From Actinomycetales bacterium (GTDB lineage Bacteria; Actinomycetota; Actinomycetes; Propionibacteriales; Nocardioidaceae), in contig JAAZCT010000182.1 in assembly GCA_012513165.1 (NCBI GenBank), positions 1-12,512 on the forward strand: a stretch of 12,512 nt of DNA, read 5' to 3'. The notes under the pieces are model-generated. The model searched no databases. It saw nothing but the letters and a program-made list of their open reading frames with translations, and had not been told where the DNA came from. The position numbers and the translations under genes are program-made. Of the stretch, positions 1 to 6,924 are shown in pieces (positions within the stretch are counted from its first letter, which is position 1; each line of letters starts with the position of its first letter).

Positions 1-127
1 CTCCTACACCGACCGGGTGGTTTTTTTGGCGGACGGCAAGATCGTGACCGAATTGCGAGAGCCGACAGCTGAGTCGGTACTCGCGAAGATGGCGGAGCTG
101 CAGCACCTAAGCGCTAGCGCACTGTAA
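1..127 (+). CDS. ABC transporter ATP-binding protein, C-terminal end (5' part outside window)
   Basis: An open frame entering from the left edge (first full codon at 2) gives about 41 residues ending at a TAA at 125-127. The reading contains YTDRVVFLADGKIV and ends ESVLAKMAELQHLSASAL. The D-RVVFL-DGKIV pattern is typical of the C-terminal end of LolD/MacB-type ATPases, just after the H-loop region. Its TAA overlaps the ATG of the permease by one base (TAATG), which implies one transcript and coupled translation. By family knowledge it powers the permease at the inner face of the membrane. The Walker motifs lie outside the window, so the call rests on this tail and the neighbour. A perfect 10-bp palindrome, GCGCTAGCGC, sits at 111-120 just before the junction. 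Confidence 0.8.
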   Translation, partial: SYTDRVVFLADGKIVTELREPTAESVLAKMAELQHLSASAL

Positions 128-2676
128 TGCTGAAACTCACGTTGAAGAACCTTGCCGCGCGCAAGGTCAGACTGCTGTTGAGCGCCTTCGCGATCGTTTT
201 GGGCGTTGGCTTCGTGGCTGGATCATTCGTCTTCACGGACACGATGGCCAGTAGCTTTGACAAGATCGCCTACGGCACGGTTTCTGATGTGAACGTGCGT
301 CCGGCCCAGGACGACTCGGATCAAATAGCCGCGTCTATGAACATGGACGACCGCAAGATCCCGGCCTCGGTGGTGAAAGACATTGCTGCCGTCGACGGAG
401 TGAAGTCCGCGGTCGGCAGCGTCCAGGGTTCGGGCATCATGGTCATCACTAAAGAGAACCGCTTGCTGAGCACGACTGGTGCACCCACGCTCGCTTTCAG
501 CGCCGACGATTCGGTCAACACCGTTGGCGATCCGTTCATGTCGTTGACGGCGGGCCGTGAGCCACTCAAAGAGGGCGAGATTGCTCTTGACGAGCGCTCC
601 GCGGCCGCGGCGGGATACAAGGTTGGCGACACGGTCAAACTGGCCACGGCGGGGAACCCGCCCATCGTCAAAGCAAAGCTCACAGGAACCTTCGAGTTCG
701 GTGGCGGCAGTCTCGCTGGTGCGACCTTGGTGCTCTTCGACGTTGAGACTGCACAAAAGATGTTCTTGTCAGGCGAAGACGCCTTCAACAGCGTGTCGAT
801 TCAGCGCGAACAAAGTGTTTCTGAGGCGGTGCTCGCTAAACGCGTTCAGCAGGTGCTCCCCGAAGGGATCGAAGCGGTTTCGGGCACCAAACTGGCTGAA
901 GAAACCAAGTCGACCTTCGATCAGGTTCTCGGCTTCCTCAATACATTCTTACTCGTCTTCGCAGGGATTTCCCTCGTCGTGGGTTCGTTCTTGATCGTCA
1001 ACACGTTCTCGATGTTGGTAGCTCAGCGCAGCAGCGAGCTGGCCTTGCTGCGTGCCATCGGCGCCGAACGCACACAAGTGCGAACAGCTGTGTTGATTGA
1101 AGCGTTTGTTGTGGGACTCATCGGTTCGATTTTGGGATTGCTCTTTGGTTTCGGCTTGGCGGGTGCCCTCAAGGCCGGATTGGGTTACCTCGGAATTGAC
1201 CTCAGCGGAACGGCGCTGGCGTTCCTACCTCGGACCGTCATCGTGTCTCTCGTTGTTGGTCTGGTTGTGACCTTGTTTGCCGCATACGTGCCGGCGCATC
1301 GAGCGTCCAAAGTGCCTCCGATCGCGGCTATGCGTGACGACCAAGCGATGAGCGAAGGCGCGGTGCACTGGCGCGTTGGAGTTGGCAGTCTCTTGGCTGT
1401 TGCCGGTTTGTCGCTGATGGGAATCGCGTTGTGGACAGACGTGCCCAAACCAGGGTGGTGGGTTGGCGGCGGCATTATTGCCATGCTGCTCGCAGTGGTC
1501 GCCACGAGTGTGGTCACGTCGATTCCGGTGCTGCTCGGGTTGGGCAAGGCGTTTCGGAGCATGTTCGGATTCATCGGCAGGCTCGCGGAGCAGAACTCGT
1601 TGCGCAATCCGCGTCGAACTTCAGCCACCGCGTCGGCGCTCACGATCGGCTTGGCACTCGTCACAACGATGGCGATCCTTGGCGCCTCTGTGAACGCCTC
1701 GATTGACGACACGGTTGACGAACAATTCACGACGGACTTCGTGGTGCGCAACCCGATGGGGATGCCGATTTCCACTGAACTCGTGAGAGAGATCGGTGAA
1801 CTGCCGGGTGTCGCCACCGCGACGTCTTCGCAGATCGTGGGATTCACGGTCCGAGATTCGCCCGTGTACGCCTCGGCAGCGGATCCAGAAGCATGGGCCG
1901 AAGTCTTCACGATCAAGTACGTTGCGGGCGGCGCGCCGATCGAGAAGGGCGCTATTGCGTTCTCGGAGTCCACGGCCGATAACCTCGGGATCAAGGTAGG
2001 CAACGAGGTCGAGTTGGGCTTCGGTTCGGGTTCGCAGCAGGCGACCGTCTCGGGTGTGTACGCCGACGTCGGTTCCTTGGGGCAGGCCCTCGTGCCTTTC
2101 TCGACCGTTGACGCGGCCGGAATCAAACGAGCCGACTCGACGATTGCGGTCAATAAGAAGGAGACTGCCGGGTTCCAGACCACGCGCGCGGCTATCGAGC
2201 GAGTCACCGCTGATAACCCGAGCGTCGTGGTGCAAGACAAGGAGAGCTTTGCTGAGGCCCAGCGGGCCCAGGTCAACACGTTGTTGAACCTGATTTATGC
2301 GCTGCTTGGCTTGGCCATCGTGATCGCCATCCTGGGCATCATCAACACGTTGGCGTTGAGCGTGATCGAGCGAACGCGAGAACTTGGCCTGCTGCGAGCC
2401 GTCGGACTCGAACGTGGTCAGTTGCGACGAATGGTGACGCTTGAATCCATCGCGATCGCGGTACTGGGCGCAGTCTTGGGTATCGCGGCTGGCGTACTGT
2501 TCGGCGTCGCGTTACAACGCACGTTCGCTGATACGGGAATCACCGTGCTGTCGATTCCGGTGATGCAGTTGGCGATATTCCTTGTGGTTGCCGCACTGGT
2601 TGGGATTCTGGCGGCGGTGTTCCCGGCACGTCGGGCAGCGAAACTCAACATTCTCGACGCGATTGCGATCGAGTAG
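127..2676 (+). CDS. ABC transporter permease, two FtsX/MacB-type domains
   Basis: This is an 849-residue membrane protein with the duplicated layout of actinobacterial FtsX-type permeases. There is one membrane segment at about 13-36, then an extracytoplasmic domain, then three segments at about 268-395. Two or three central segments follow (about 418-437, 444-473, 504-526), a second extracytoplasmic domain, and three final segments (about 718-845). The first three-segment block contains SSELALLRAIGA and the second RTRELGLLRAVG. These are the charged cytosolic turns that contact the ATPase in this family. Each half ends in a P-A-R/H-RA-K motif (VPAHRASK, FPARRAAK). The start is the ATG fused to the upstream stop, with no good ribosome site, so translation is probably by re-initiation. 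Such permeases usually act in lipid, lipoprotein or antimicrobial-peptide export, or as mechanotransmitters. The substrate cannot be read from the sequence. Confidence 0.9.
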   Translation: MLKLTLKNLAARKVRLLLSAFAIVLGVGFVAGSFVFTDTMASSFDKIAYGTVSDVNVRPAQDDSDQIAASMNMDDRKIPASVVKDIAAVDGVKSAVGSVQGSGIMVITKENRLLSTTGAPTLAFSADDSVNTVGDPFMSLTAGREPLKEGEIALDERSAAAAGYKVGDTVKLATAGNPPIVKAKLTGTFEFGGGSLAGATLVLFDVETAQKMFLSGEDAFNSVSIQREQSVSEAVLAKRVQQVLPEGIEAVSGTKLAEETKSTFDQVLGFLNTFLLVFAGISLVVGSFLIVNTFSMLVAQRSSELALLRAIGAERTQVRTAVLIEAFVVGLIGSILGLLFGFGLAGALKAGLGYLGIDLSGTALAFLPRTVIVSLVVGLVVTLFAAYVPAHRASKVPPIAAMRDDQAMSEGAVHWRVGVGSLLAVAGLSLMGIALWTDVPKPGWWVGGGIIAMLLAVVATSVVTSIPVLLGLGKAFRSMFGFIGRLAEQNSLRNPRRTSATASALTIGLALVTTMAILGASVNASIDDTVDEQFTTDFVVRNPMGMPISTELVREIGELPGVATATSSQIVGFTVRDSPVYASAADPEAWAEVFTIKYVAGGAPIEKGAIAFSESTADNLGIKVGNEVELGFGSGSQQATVSGVYADVGSLGQALVPFSTVDAAGIKRADSTIAVNKKETAGFQTTRAAIERVTADNPSVVVQDKESFAEAQRAQVNTLLNLIYALLGLAIVIAILGIINTLALSVIERTRELGLLRAVGLERGQLRRMVTLESIAIAVLGAVLGIAAGVLFGVALQRTFADTGITVLSIPVMQLAIFLVVAALVGILAAVFPARRAAKLNILDAIAIE

Positions 2677-2695
2677 AGCCTGAAAGTAAACGGAG

Positions 2696-2736
2696 CCCCC
2701 GACGCCGGAATTTCTTAGGCGTTGGGGGTTTCTGTT
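2696..2736 (+). terminator. Intrinsic terminator after the permease gene
   Basis: Arms CCCCCGACGCC (2696-2706) and GGCGTTGGGGG (2718-2728) form an 11-bp stem with one G-T wobble and an 11-base loop. The T-rich run TTTCTGTT follows. It lies 19 bases after the permease stop, so it ends the ABC operon. Confidence 0.85.
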
Positions 2737-2741
2737 AGAAT
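2733..2741 (+). promoter_or_regulatory. Candidate extended -10 promoter of the rpsF operon
   Basis: TGT followed by TAGAAT (2736-2741) matches an extended -10 (TGn plus TAnnnT). It is the only convincing -10 between the upstream terminator and rpsF. No good -35 is visible; TTCTTA at 2712-2717 is the nearest, at 18 bp. The element overlaps the T-run of the preceding terminator. A transcript would start near 2748, at the base of the leader hairpins. This is inference from sequence alone. Confidence 0.5.
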
Positions 2742-2746
2742 TTCAC

Positions 2747-2809
2747 GGTTGCCCGAATGGGCAGCCACCTCCTGTGGCGGAAAGTCCGTCACCGCTTAGT
2801 CCAAAGGAG
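2747..2809 (+). promoter_or_regulatory. Structured rpsF leader; candidate S6:S18 autoregulatory element
   Basis: Two hairpins can be read. GGTTGCCC (2747-2754) pairs with GGGCAGCC (2759-2766) around a GAAT loop. GTGGCGG (2774-2780) pairs with CCGTCAC (2786-2792) around AAAGT. Directly before the second hairpin, CTCCT (2769-2773) is complementary to AGGAG (2805-2809), the core of the rpsF ribosome site. The second hairpin would then be enclosed by a stem that hides the ribosome site, leaving an unpaired 3' stretch that starts with CCG (2792-2794). From memory, S6:S18 leaders in other bacteria show a stem with a bulged CCG resembling the S6:S18 site in 16S rRNA. Pairing is seen in the sequence; the function is inferred. 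Confidence 0.45.
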
Positions 2810-2815
2810 ATCGCA

Positions 2816-3112
2816 GTGTCACTGCGCAAATACGAAATCATGGTCATTCTTGACCCAGATCTCGATGAACGTACTGTCGCACCAAGCCTCGACACCTACC
2901 TCAACGTTATTCGCCAAGATGGCGGAACTGTTGATAACGTCGATGTGTGGGGAAAGCGTCGTCTTGCCTACGAAATCAACAAAAAGAACGAAGGCATTTA
3001 CGCACTTCTCGACGTCACGGCCGCACCGGATTCGGTGAAGGAACTCGATCGTCAGTTCACTTTGAACGAATCGATTGTCCGTACTAAGGTCACGCGCCCA
3101 GACGCACGCTGA
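2816..3112 (+). CDS. rpsF: 30S ribosomal protein S6
   Basis: This 98-residue protein begins [20 protein letters not shown] (V read as Met), the standard S6 opening. It continues through [11 protein letters not shown] and [12 protein letters not shown], the conserved core of S6. S6 binds 16S rRNA as a heterodimer with S18 in the platform of the small subunit. The GTG start at 2816 is chosen because AAAGGAG (2803-2809) lies six bases upstream and the protein then has normal family length. An in-frame GTG at 2774 would add 14 residues not seen in S6 and would use up the leader. It is first in the operon with ssb, rpsR and rplI, and its partner S18 is encoded two genes downstream. Confidence 0.97.
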   Translation: MSLRKYEIMVILDPDLDERTVAPSLDTYLNVIRQDGGTVDNVDVWGKRRLAYEINKKNEGIYALLDVTAAPDSVKELDRQFTLNESIVRTKVTRPDAR

Positions 3113-3130
3113 TCCTGGCCCCCCTCAACC

Positions 3131-3139
3131 TGTGGACAA
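3131..3139 (-). promoter_or_regulatory. Single DnaA-box match between rpsF and ssb
   Basis: TGTGGACAA on the plus strand reads TTGTCCACA on the minus strand. This is the form of the DnaA box favoured in high-GC actinobacteria. It lies in the 98-bp rpsF-ssb gap (3113-3211), 72 bases before the ssb start. A 9-mer can occur by chance, but the position before ssb and the cluster before dnaB make it worth noting. The rest of this gap holds only a weak inverted repeat, TGAGGA (3162-3167) with TCCTCA (3182-3187). Confidence 0.4.
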
Positions 3140-3211
3140 TCGCTCGCTTTTGTCAGTCAGGTGAGGAACACTCGACCTTAGTCCTCAGCATCGGTTCGAA
3201 AGGCTTTACAC

Positions 3212-3727
3212 ATGGCAGGCGAAACAATCATCACCGTCGTAGGAAACTTGACGGATGATCCGGAATTGAAGTTCACCCCATCAGGCGCGGCAGTGGCCAA
3301 CTTTACGGTTGTGTCCAATACCCGCACCTTTGATCGTCAGACCAACGAATGGAAAGAGAGCGACACGCTCTTTTTGCGTTGCGCCGCATGGCGTCAGTTG
3401 GCTGAGAACGTCGCAGGCTCCTTGCAAAAGGGTCAGCGCGTGATCGTGACGGGTGCACTTCGGGTACGCAACTTTGAGCGTCAAGATGGTTCCAAGGGAA
3501 CCAGCGTTGAACTCAACGTTGAAGAAGTTGGCCCTTCGCTCCGGTTCGCCACGGCCCAAGTCACTCGCGTTGCTCGCTCAGATGCGGGTGGATTCGGTGG
3601 CGGCCAGCCAGGTGGAGCAGCTCCAGTTGCTGATGCAGGCGGATTCGGTCAGTCCGGCAACGCCGGCGGCCAAGGCGCGAGTGCATGGGATATGGGAGCA
3701 CCGTCTTCGGGCTCGACTCCCTTCTGA
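3212..3727 (+). CDS. ssb: Single-stranded DNA-binding protein
   Basis: This is a 171-residue SSB. Residues 1-115 form the OB fold: [20 protein letters not shown] at the start, then [16 protein letters not shown] and [20 protein letters not shown]. It coats single-stranded DNA at forks and repair sites as a tetramer. Residues 125-160 are a flexible Gly/Gln/Ala-rich linker. The extreme C-terminus keeps the Pro-Phe end but reads SSGSTPF. The acidic residues normally just before it (for example DEPPF in actinobacteria) are missing; the nearest acid is Asp160. That tip normally docks partner proteins. The ATG has GAAAGG (3198-3203) eight bases upstream. It sits in the usual rpsF-ssb-rpsR-rplI block. 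Confidence 0.97.
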   Translation: MAGETIITVVGNLTDDPELKFTPSGAAVANFTVVSNTRTFDRQTNEWKESDTLFLRCAAWRQLAENVAGSLQKGQRVIVTGALRVRNFERQDGSKGTSVELNVEEVGPSLRFATAQVTRVARSDAGGFGGGQPGGAAPVADAGGFGQSGNAGGQGASAWDMGAPSSGSTPF

Positions 3728-3760
3728 CATACCTCACGAAAGATCTAAAGGAACACCATT

Positions 3761-3997
3761 ATGGCTAAACCCATTGTTCGGAAGCCAACCAAGAAGGGCA
3801 ACCCTCTTGCTGCTGCCGGCGTAACAACCATCGATTACAAAGACACTGCGCTTTTGCGCAAGTTCATCTCGGACCGCGGCAAGATCCGCGCTCGTCGAGT
3901 GACGGGTGTCTCCGTACAGGAACAGCGTCAAATCGCTAAGGCAATCAAGAATGCCCGCGAAATGGCATTGCTCCCCTACACGTCCAGCGGACGCTGA
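3761..3997 (+). CDS. rpsR: 30S ribosomal protein S18, cysteine-free (zinc-independent) form
   Basis: This 78-residue protein contains [40 protein letters not shown] and the end [15 protein letters not shown]. All are diagnostic for S18, the partner of S6 on the 30S platform. There is no cysteine at all. Where zinc-binding S18 has a C-x-x-C near the N-terminus, this one reads NPLAAAGV, and the later NCVQHQR position reads VSVQEQR. It is therefore a C-minus S18 at the standard locus. AAAGGA (3747-3752) lies eight bases before the ATG. Only 14 bases separate its stop from rplI, so it belongs to the operon. Confidence 0.97.
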   Translation: MAKPIVRKPTKKGNPLAAAGVTTIDYKDTALLRKFISDRGKIRARRVTGVSVQEQRQIAKAIKNAREMALLPYTSSGR

Positions 3998-4011
3998 GAA
4001 AGGGAATCACC

Positions 4012-4458
4012 ATGAAGCTCATTCTCACGCACGAAGTATCCAACCTTGGCTCGCCCGGCGATATCGTCGAGGTCAAGGACGGCTACGGACGTAACTTCCT
4101 GCTGCCACGCAACTTCGCCATCCGGTGGAGCAAGGGCGCAGAGAAGCAAGTTGACTCGATCAAGGCAGCACGCAATTCGCGCGCTGTTCACGATCTGGAA
4201 ACAGCACAGTCCATCAAGGGCAACCTTGAAGCCAAGGCAATCAACGTCCCAGTTGTTGCAGGCCCAGGCGGACGCCTGTTCGGTGCTGTCACTGTTTCCG
4301 ATATCGCTGCCGCTCTTGCAACTGCAGGAGTCGACGTGGACAAGCGTCGCATCGAGGTGGGTAACCCCATCAAGGCGCTTGGTGCACACAAAGTCAGCGT
4401 CAAGGTACACCCAGAGGTGCAAGCCCAGGTTGCCTTGAACGTCGTCGCAGCCAAATGA
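4012..4458 (+). CDS. rplI: 50S ribosomal protein L9
   Basis: At 148 residues it is the normal length for L9. The N-terminal domain starts [20 protein letters not shown] and runs on through [15 protein letters not shown], the L9 signature that binds 23S rRNA at the base of the L1 stalk. A central helix (about 42-75) links to the C-terminal domain with [17 protein letters not shown] and [23 protein letters not shown] (3999-4004) precedes the ATG by seven bases. Its TGA overlaps the ATG of the following lipoprotein gene (ATGA, 4455-4458), which suggests coupled translation. A terminator-like hairpin begins ten bases after the stop. Confidence 0.97.
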   Translation: MKLILTHEVSNLGSPGDIVEVKDGYGRNFLLPRNFAIRWSKGAEKQVDSIKAARNSRAVHDLETAQSIKGNLEAKAINVPVVAGPGGRLFGAVTVSDIAAALATAGVDVDKRRIEVGNPIKALGAHKVSVKVHPEVQAQVALNVVAAK

Positions 4459-6116
4459 TTCGCATTTCGCCGAGCCTCTTTAGAGGGGCTCGGCGTTTTG
4501 CTTTTCTCACCAGTCTCGCGCTGGTGCTTTCCGCCTGTTCGCTTCTCGGTGGTTCGGAGGAGCAAGGCGAACTTCCGTTGGCTGACTACGTTGCGGCAGA
4601 GTCTCAGGATCTGGCTGACGGCGGTACCTTGACACTGGGCGCGGAATACCTGCCGGCCAATTTCAATCCGCTGCATACCGACGGCAGCAATAGCGATGCG
4701 CCCCGGATTCTTGCCCCCACGATGGGCTCGGCCGTTCGCGTGCTGGCTGACGGGTCATGGGAAGTCGACAAGGACTACGCCAAGAGCGTGTCGATCGTGG
4801 ACCGCAAGCCCTTGGTGATTGAGGTTGAACTCGAACCGAAAGCCGTCTGGGAAGGCGGCACGCCGATTCGGTCGAAGGATATGGTCGCCTTTGTTAAAGC
4901 GATGAAAGATTCGCGCTTCAGCGGCGATGCTCATCCGGCAATGTCTGATATTGATTCGGTCGATGTCACATCAGATCTGAAGTACCAAGTGAAGTTCAAA
5001 CGTGTCAATGCGGATTGGCCTGCCGTGATCTATCCGGCACTGCCAGCAGCGATTACCACCTCTCAAGACACTTTTAATTCCGGCTTTCAAACCCAAGCCA
5101 TCCCCTCAAATGGCCCGTTCAAAGTCGCGCTCATTTCGACAGAGACCAACACCATCCGGCTGGAACGCAATCCGCGTTGGTGGGGAACGAAGCCGCCACT
5201 GTCCGAAATCGTTTGGAGGTTTGCCGAACCTGATGTCTTGGCTCAGGCGTTCGAACTCGGCGAACTGGACATGGCTCCACTCAGACACTTAGACAAAAAG
5301 TCCCTGCCTTCCGGCGCGGAAGTGCGAGTTGCTGCGAGTAGTTACTGGAGCCAAATCACTCTAAACGGCGGGCGCGGGCCGTTAGAGGATGCGAAGGTCC
5401 GTCAGGCAGTTGCCCTGGCAGTTGATCGGAAAGCATTTGCTGAGGATCAGAAGGTCGAACTCGGTCGAGCAGGTCCCCCGTTAGACACGGTCGTCACCAT
5501 GCCCGGTCAAGTGGGGCATCACGCCGTGGGCACAAAGCGCGATCTCGAAGCAGCACGAAACCTGTTGGATCAGGCGGGGTGGAAAGACGCTGATGGCAAG
5601 GCCGTCAAAGACAAGAAGCAATTGGAATTGGTTCTTCCAATCCCCGAGAAGCAAGAGCCCGCAAAGCGGCGAGCGGAATTGATCACCAAACAACTGGCCG
5701 AGATCGGGATAACGGTCAAGACGGAAGTTGTCGCTGCCGACACGTTCTACGAAAAGCGCGTCATCCCTCTGGATTTCGATCTCGTGACGTTCACGCGCCG
5801 TGGTTCGGCGTTCAATGTTTCACAAAGTCGCCTGTGGTTCACTCCGCGTGATAGCCCTCAGAATTTCACGGGTAAGGAGTCGAAAGAGACTGCTAAAGCA
5901 TTCTCGGCAGTTCTGACGCAACTCGATCCAGATAAGCGAAGCGAAGCCAGTGAGACCCTCGAGACCATTGTGGCGAATCAGGCTTCGGTCATTCCATTGG
6001 TTGTGATCCCCGCAGCTTGGGTGGTGCGCGACGGAGTCGTGAATTTCGGGCCGACACAGTTCGAGCAACTCGACTGGACGAAGGTGGCTTGGCACAAGGA
6101 CTCTCAGGAGAAGTAG
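4455..6116 (+). CDS. Family-5 extracellular solute-binding lipoprotein (peptide/nickel/metallophore class)
   Basis: This 553-residue protein has a lipoprotein signal peptide: a basic start with RGARR at 10-14, a hydrophobic stretch, and the lipobox LSAC with Cys28. The mature part fits SBP_bac_5 (DppA/OppA/NikA class). [16 protein letters not shown] is the usual first strand and landmark of these proteins. Others are [20 protein letters not shown], the NGPFK-like [10 protein letters not shown], and [15 protein letters not shown]. Such proteins capture small peptides, metal chelates or sugars outside the membrane for an ABC importer. No permease or ATPase gene is adjacent, so the partner is elsewhere. 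The ATG at 4455 is the only start that leaves a full signal peptide; it overlaps the rplI stop. It is one base from the next gene, so the two form a pair. The ligand is unknown. Confidence 0.88.
   Translation: MIRISPSLFRGARRFAFLTSLALVLSACSLLGGSEEQGELPLADYVAAESQDLADGGTLTLGAEYLPANFNPLHTDGSNSDAPRILAPTMGSAVRVLADGSWEVDKDYAKSVSIVDRKPLVIEVELEPKAVWEGGTPIRSKDMVAFVKAMKDSRFSGDAHPAMSDIDSVDVTSDLKYQVKFKRVNADWPAVIYPALPAAITTSQDTFNSGFQTQAIPSNGPFKVALISTETNTIRLERNPRWWGTKPPLSEIVWRFAEPDVLAQAFELGELDMAPLRHLDKKSLPSGAEVRVAASSYWSQITLNGGRGPLEDAKVRQAVALAVDRKAFAEDQKVELGRAGPPLDTVVTMPGQVGHHAVGTKRDLEAARNLLDQAGWKDADGKAVKDKKQLELVLPIPEKQEPAKRRAELITKQLAEIGITVKTEVVAADTFYEKRVIPLDFDLVTFTRRGSAFNVSQSRLWFTPRDSPQNFTGKESKETAKAFSAVLTQLDPDKRSEASETLETIVANQASVIPLVVIPAAWVVRDGVVNFGPTQFEQLDWTKVAWHKDSQEK
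4468..4505 (+). terminator. Terminator-like hairpin after rplI, inside the next gene's signal-peptide codons
   Basis: Arms CGCCGAGCCTCT (4468-4479) and AGGGGCTCGGCG (4484-4495) pair over 12 bp with one T-G wobble. The tetraloop is TTAG and TTTTGCTTTT (4496-4505) follows. The form and position, just after the last ribosomal gene, are those of an intrinsic terminator. The lipoprotein frame starting at 4455 reads straight through it (residues 5-17), so it may act as a partial terminator that lowers expression of the two downstream genes. Confidence 0.75.
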
Positions 6117-6117
6117 C

Positions 6118-6903
6118 GTGGCAAGAACCAGACGAACTGTCCAGCATTGGCCCGCAGTTTTACGAGAACTCACGGTGTCGCGTGTCGTTGATGTGACGCC
6201 AACACTGCGTCGCATCACGTTGACTGGTTCAGCTTTGGCTGAGTTCGAGGTCGAGGGCGGCATCGCTGCTGCCTTTCGAAGTGAAGGTTTCGACGATTCG
6301 GTGAAAGTCCTCGTGCCGTTCGATGGCGAAGACCGTCCGCCGTTGCCGGTGCAGGGGCCAGATCGACTTGAATGGGGAGCCGCAGGCGGTCGACCGATCG
6401 CGAAAGACTACACGCCGCGTGCAGCCTCGGCGACCGAGCTTGATCTCGAGTTCGTCCGACACGGTCATGGATTTGCCTCCACGTGGGTCGAAACAGTTGC
6501 ACCGGGTTCGCTCACCTGGATCGTCGGCCCAACTCGGTCCTCGCTCTGGCCTGAAGACATTGATGCGGCGATCCTGCTTGCCGACGAAACGGCGTTACCG
6601 GCCATCGGCCGCCTACTTGACGAATGGCCGGAAGAACGAACCACTGAGACCACGATCATCGTCGAGGTCCCCACACCCGAAAGCATTGTGAACCTATCGG
6701 CGCCGTCGTGTGGCCGAGTGGTGTGGGTTCACGGGAGAGACGCTTGGGTCCACACCGTCGAACAGGTGGCTTGGCCCGAAGGAGACGTCTTCGTGTGGGT
6801 CGCAGGAGAAGCGGGCGCGGTTCGCCGGATCCGGCAGTTTGTTTCGACCGAACGCGGAGTCCCTAAGGACCTTTTAGACGCGACCGGCTATTGGAGAGAC
6901 TGA
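6118..6903 (+). CDS. Siderophore-interacting protein (FAD/NAD(P)H ferric-chelate reductase family)
   Basis: This 261-residue protein shows the full SIP layout. The FAD-binding beta barrel (about 15-125) carries KDYTPR at 96-101, the flavin-binding R-x-Y-(T/S)-x-R-like motif of this family. A reductase domain follows, with WIVGPTRSS (134-142) and LLADETALPAIGRLLDEW (153-170). The end is FVWVAGEAGAVRRIRQF and GYWR, the SIP signature. Family members in the cytosol reduce Fe(III) in imported siderophores to release the iron. The GTG start has AGGAG (6106-6110) seven bases upstream, and one base separates it from the stop of the solute-binding gene, so the pair is almost certainly co-expressed. 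No clear iron-regulator box was seen upstream. The gene converges on the exporter gene with a 21-bp gap. Confidence 0.92.
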   Translation: MARTRRTVQHWPAVLRELTVSRVVDVTPTLRRITLTGSALAEFEVEGGIAAAFRSEGFDDSVKVLVPFDGEDRPPLPVQGPDRLEWGAAGGRPIAKDYTPRAASATELDLEFVRHGHGFASTWVETVAPGSLTWIVGPTRSSLWPEDIDAAILLADETALPAIGRLLDEWPEERTTETTIIVEVPTPESIVNLSAPSCGRVVWVHGRDAWVHTVEQVAWPEGDVFVWVAGEAGAVRRIRQFVSTERGVPKDLLDATGYWRD

Positions 6904-6924
6904 GTCGTCCTCGTTCGCGAGCAG

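Noticed and set aside
1430..1438. TGTGGACAG, an 8/9 reverse match to a DnaA box
   Set aside because: It is a lone match inside the permease coding sequence, with codons that the protein needs; chance is the simplest reading.
1185..2279. A 364-codon open frame on the minus strand inside the permease gene
   Set aside because: The translation has no family features and looks like the antisense of a GC-biased coding gene. The plus-strand permease is unmistakable, so this is a shadow frame.
2774..2815. Upstream GTG start for rpsF at 2774
   Set aside because: It would add 14 residues absent from S6 and lacks a ribosome site, whereas GTG 2816 has AAAGGAG at good spacing.
4188..4676. Minus-strand open frame across the rplI/lipoprotein junction
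   Set aside because: It is opposite two well-supported genes, has low-complexity composition and no recognisable domain.
6910..6921. CTCG-TTCG-CGAG hairpin between the SIP and MATE genes
   Set aside because: Although a stable UUCG loop, the stem is only 4 bp and there is no T-run on either strand, so it is not called a terminator.
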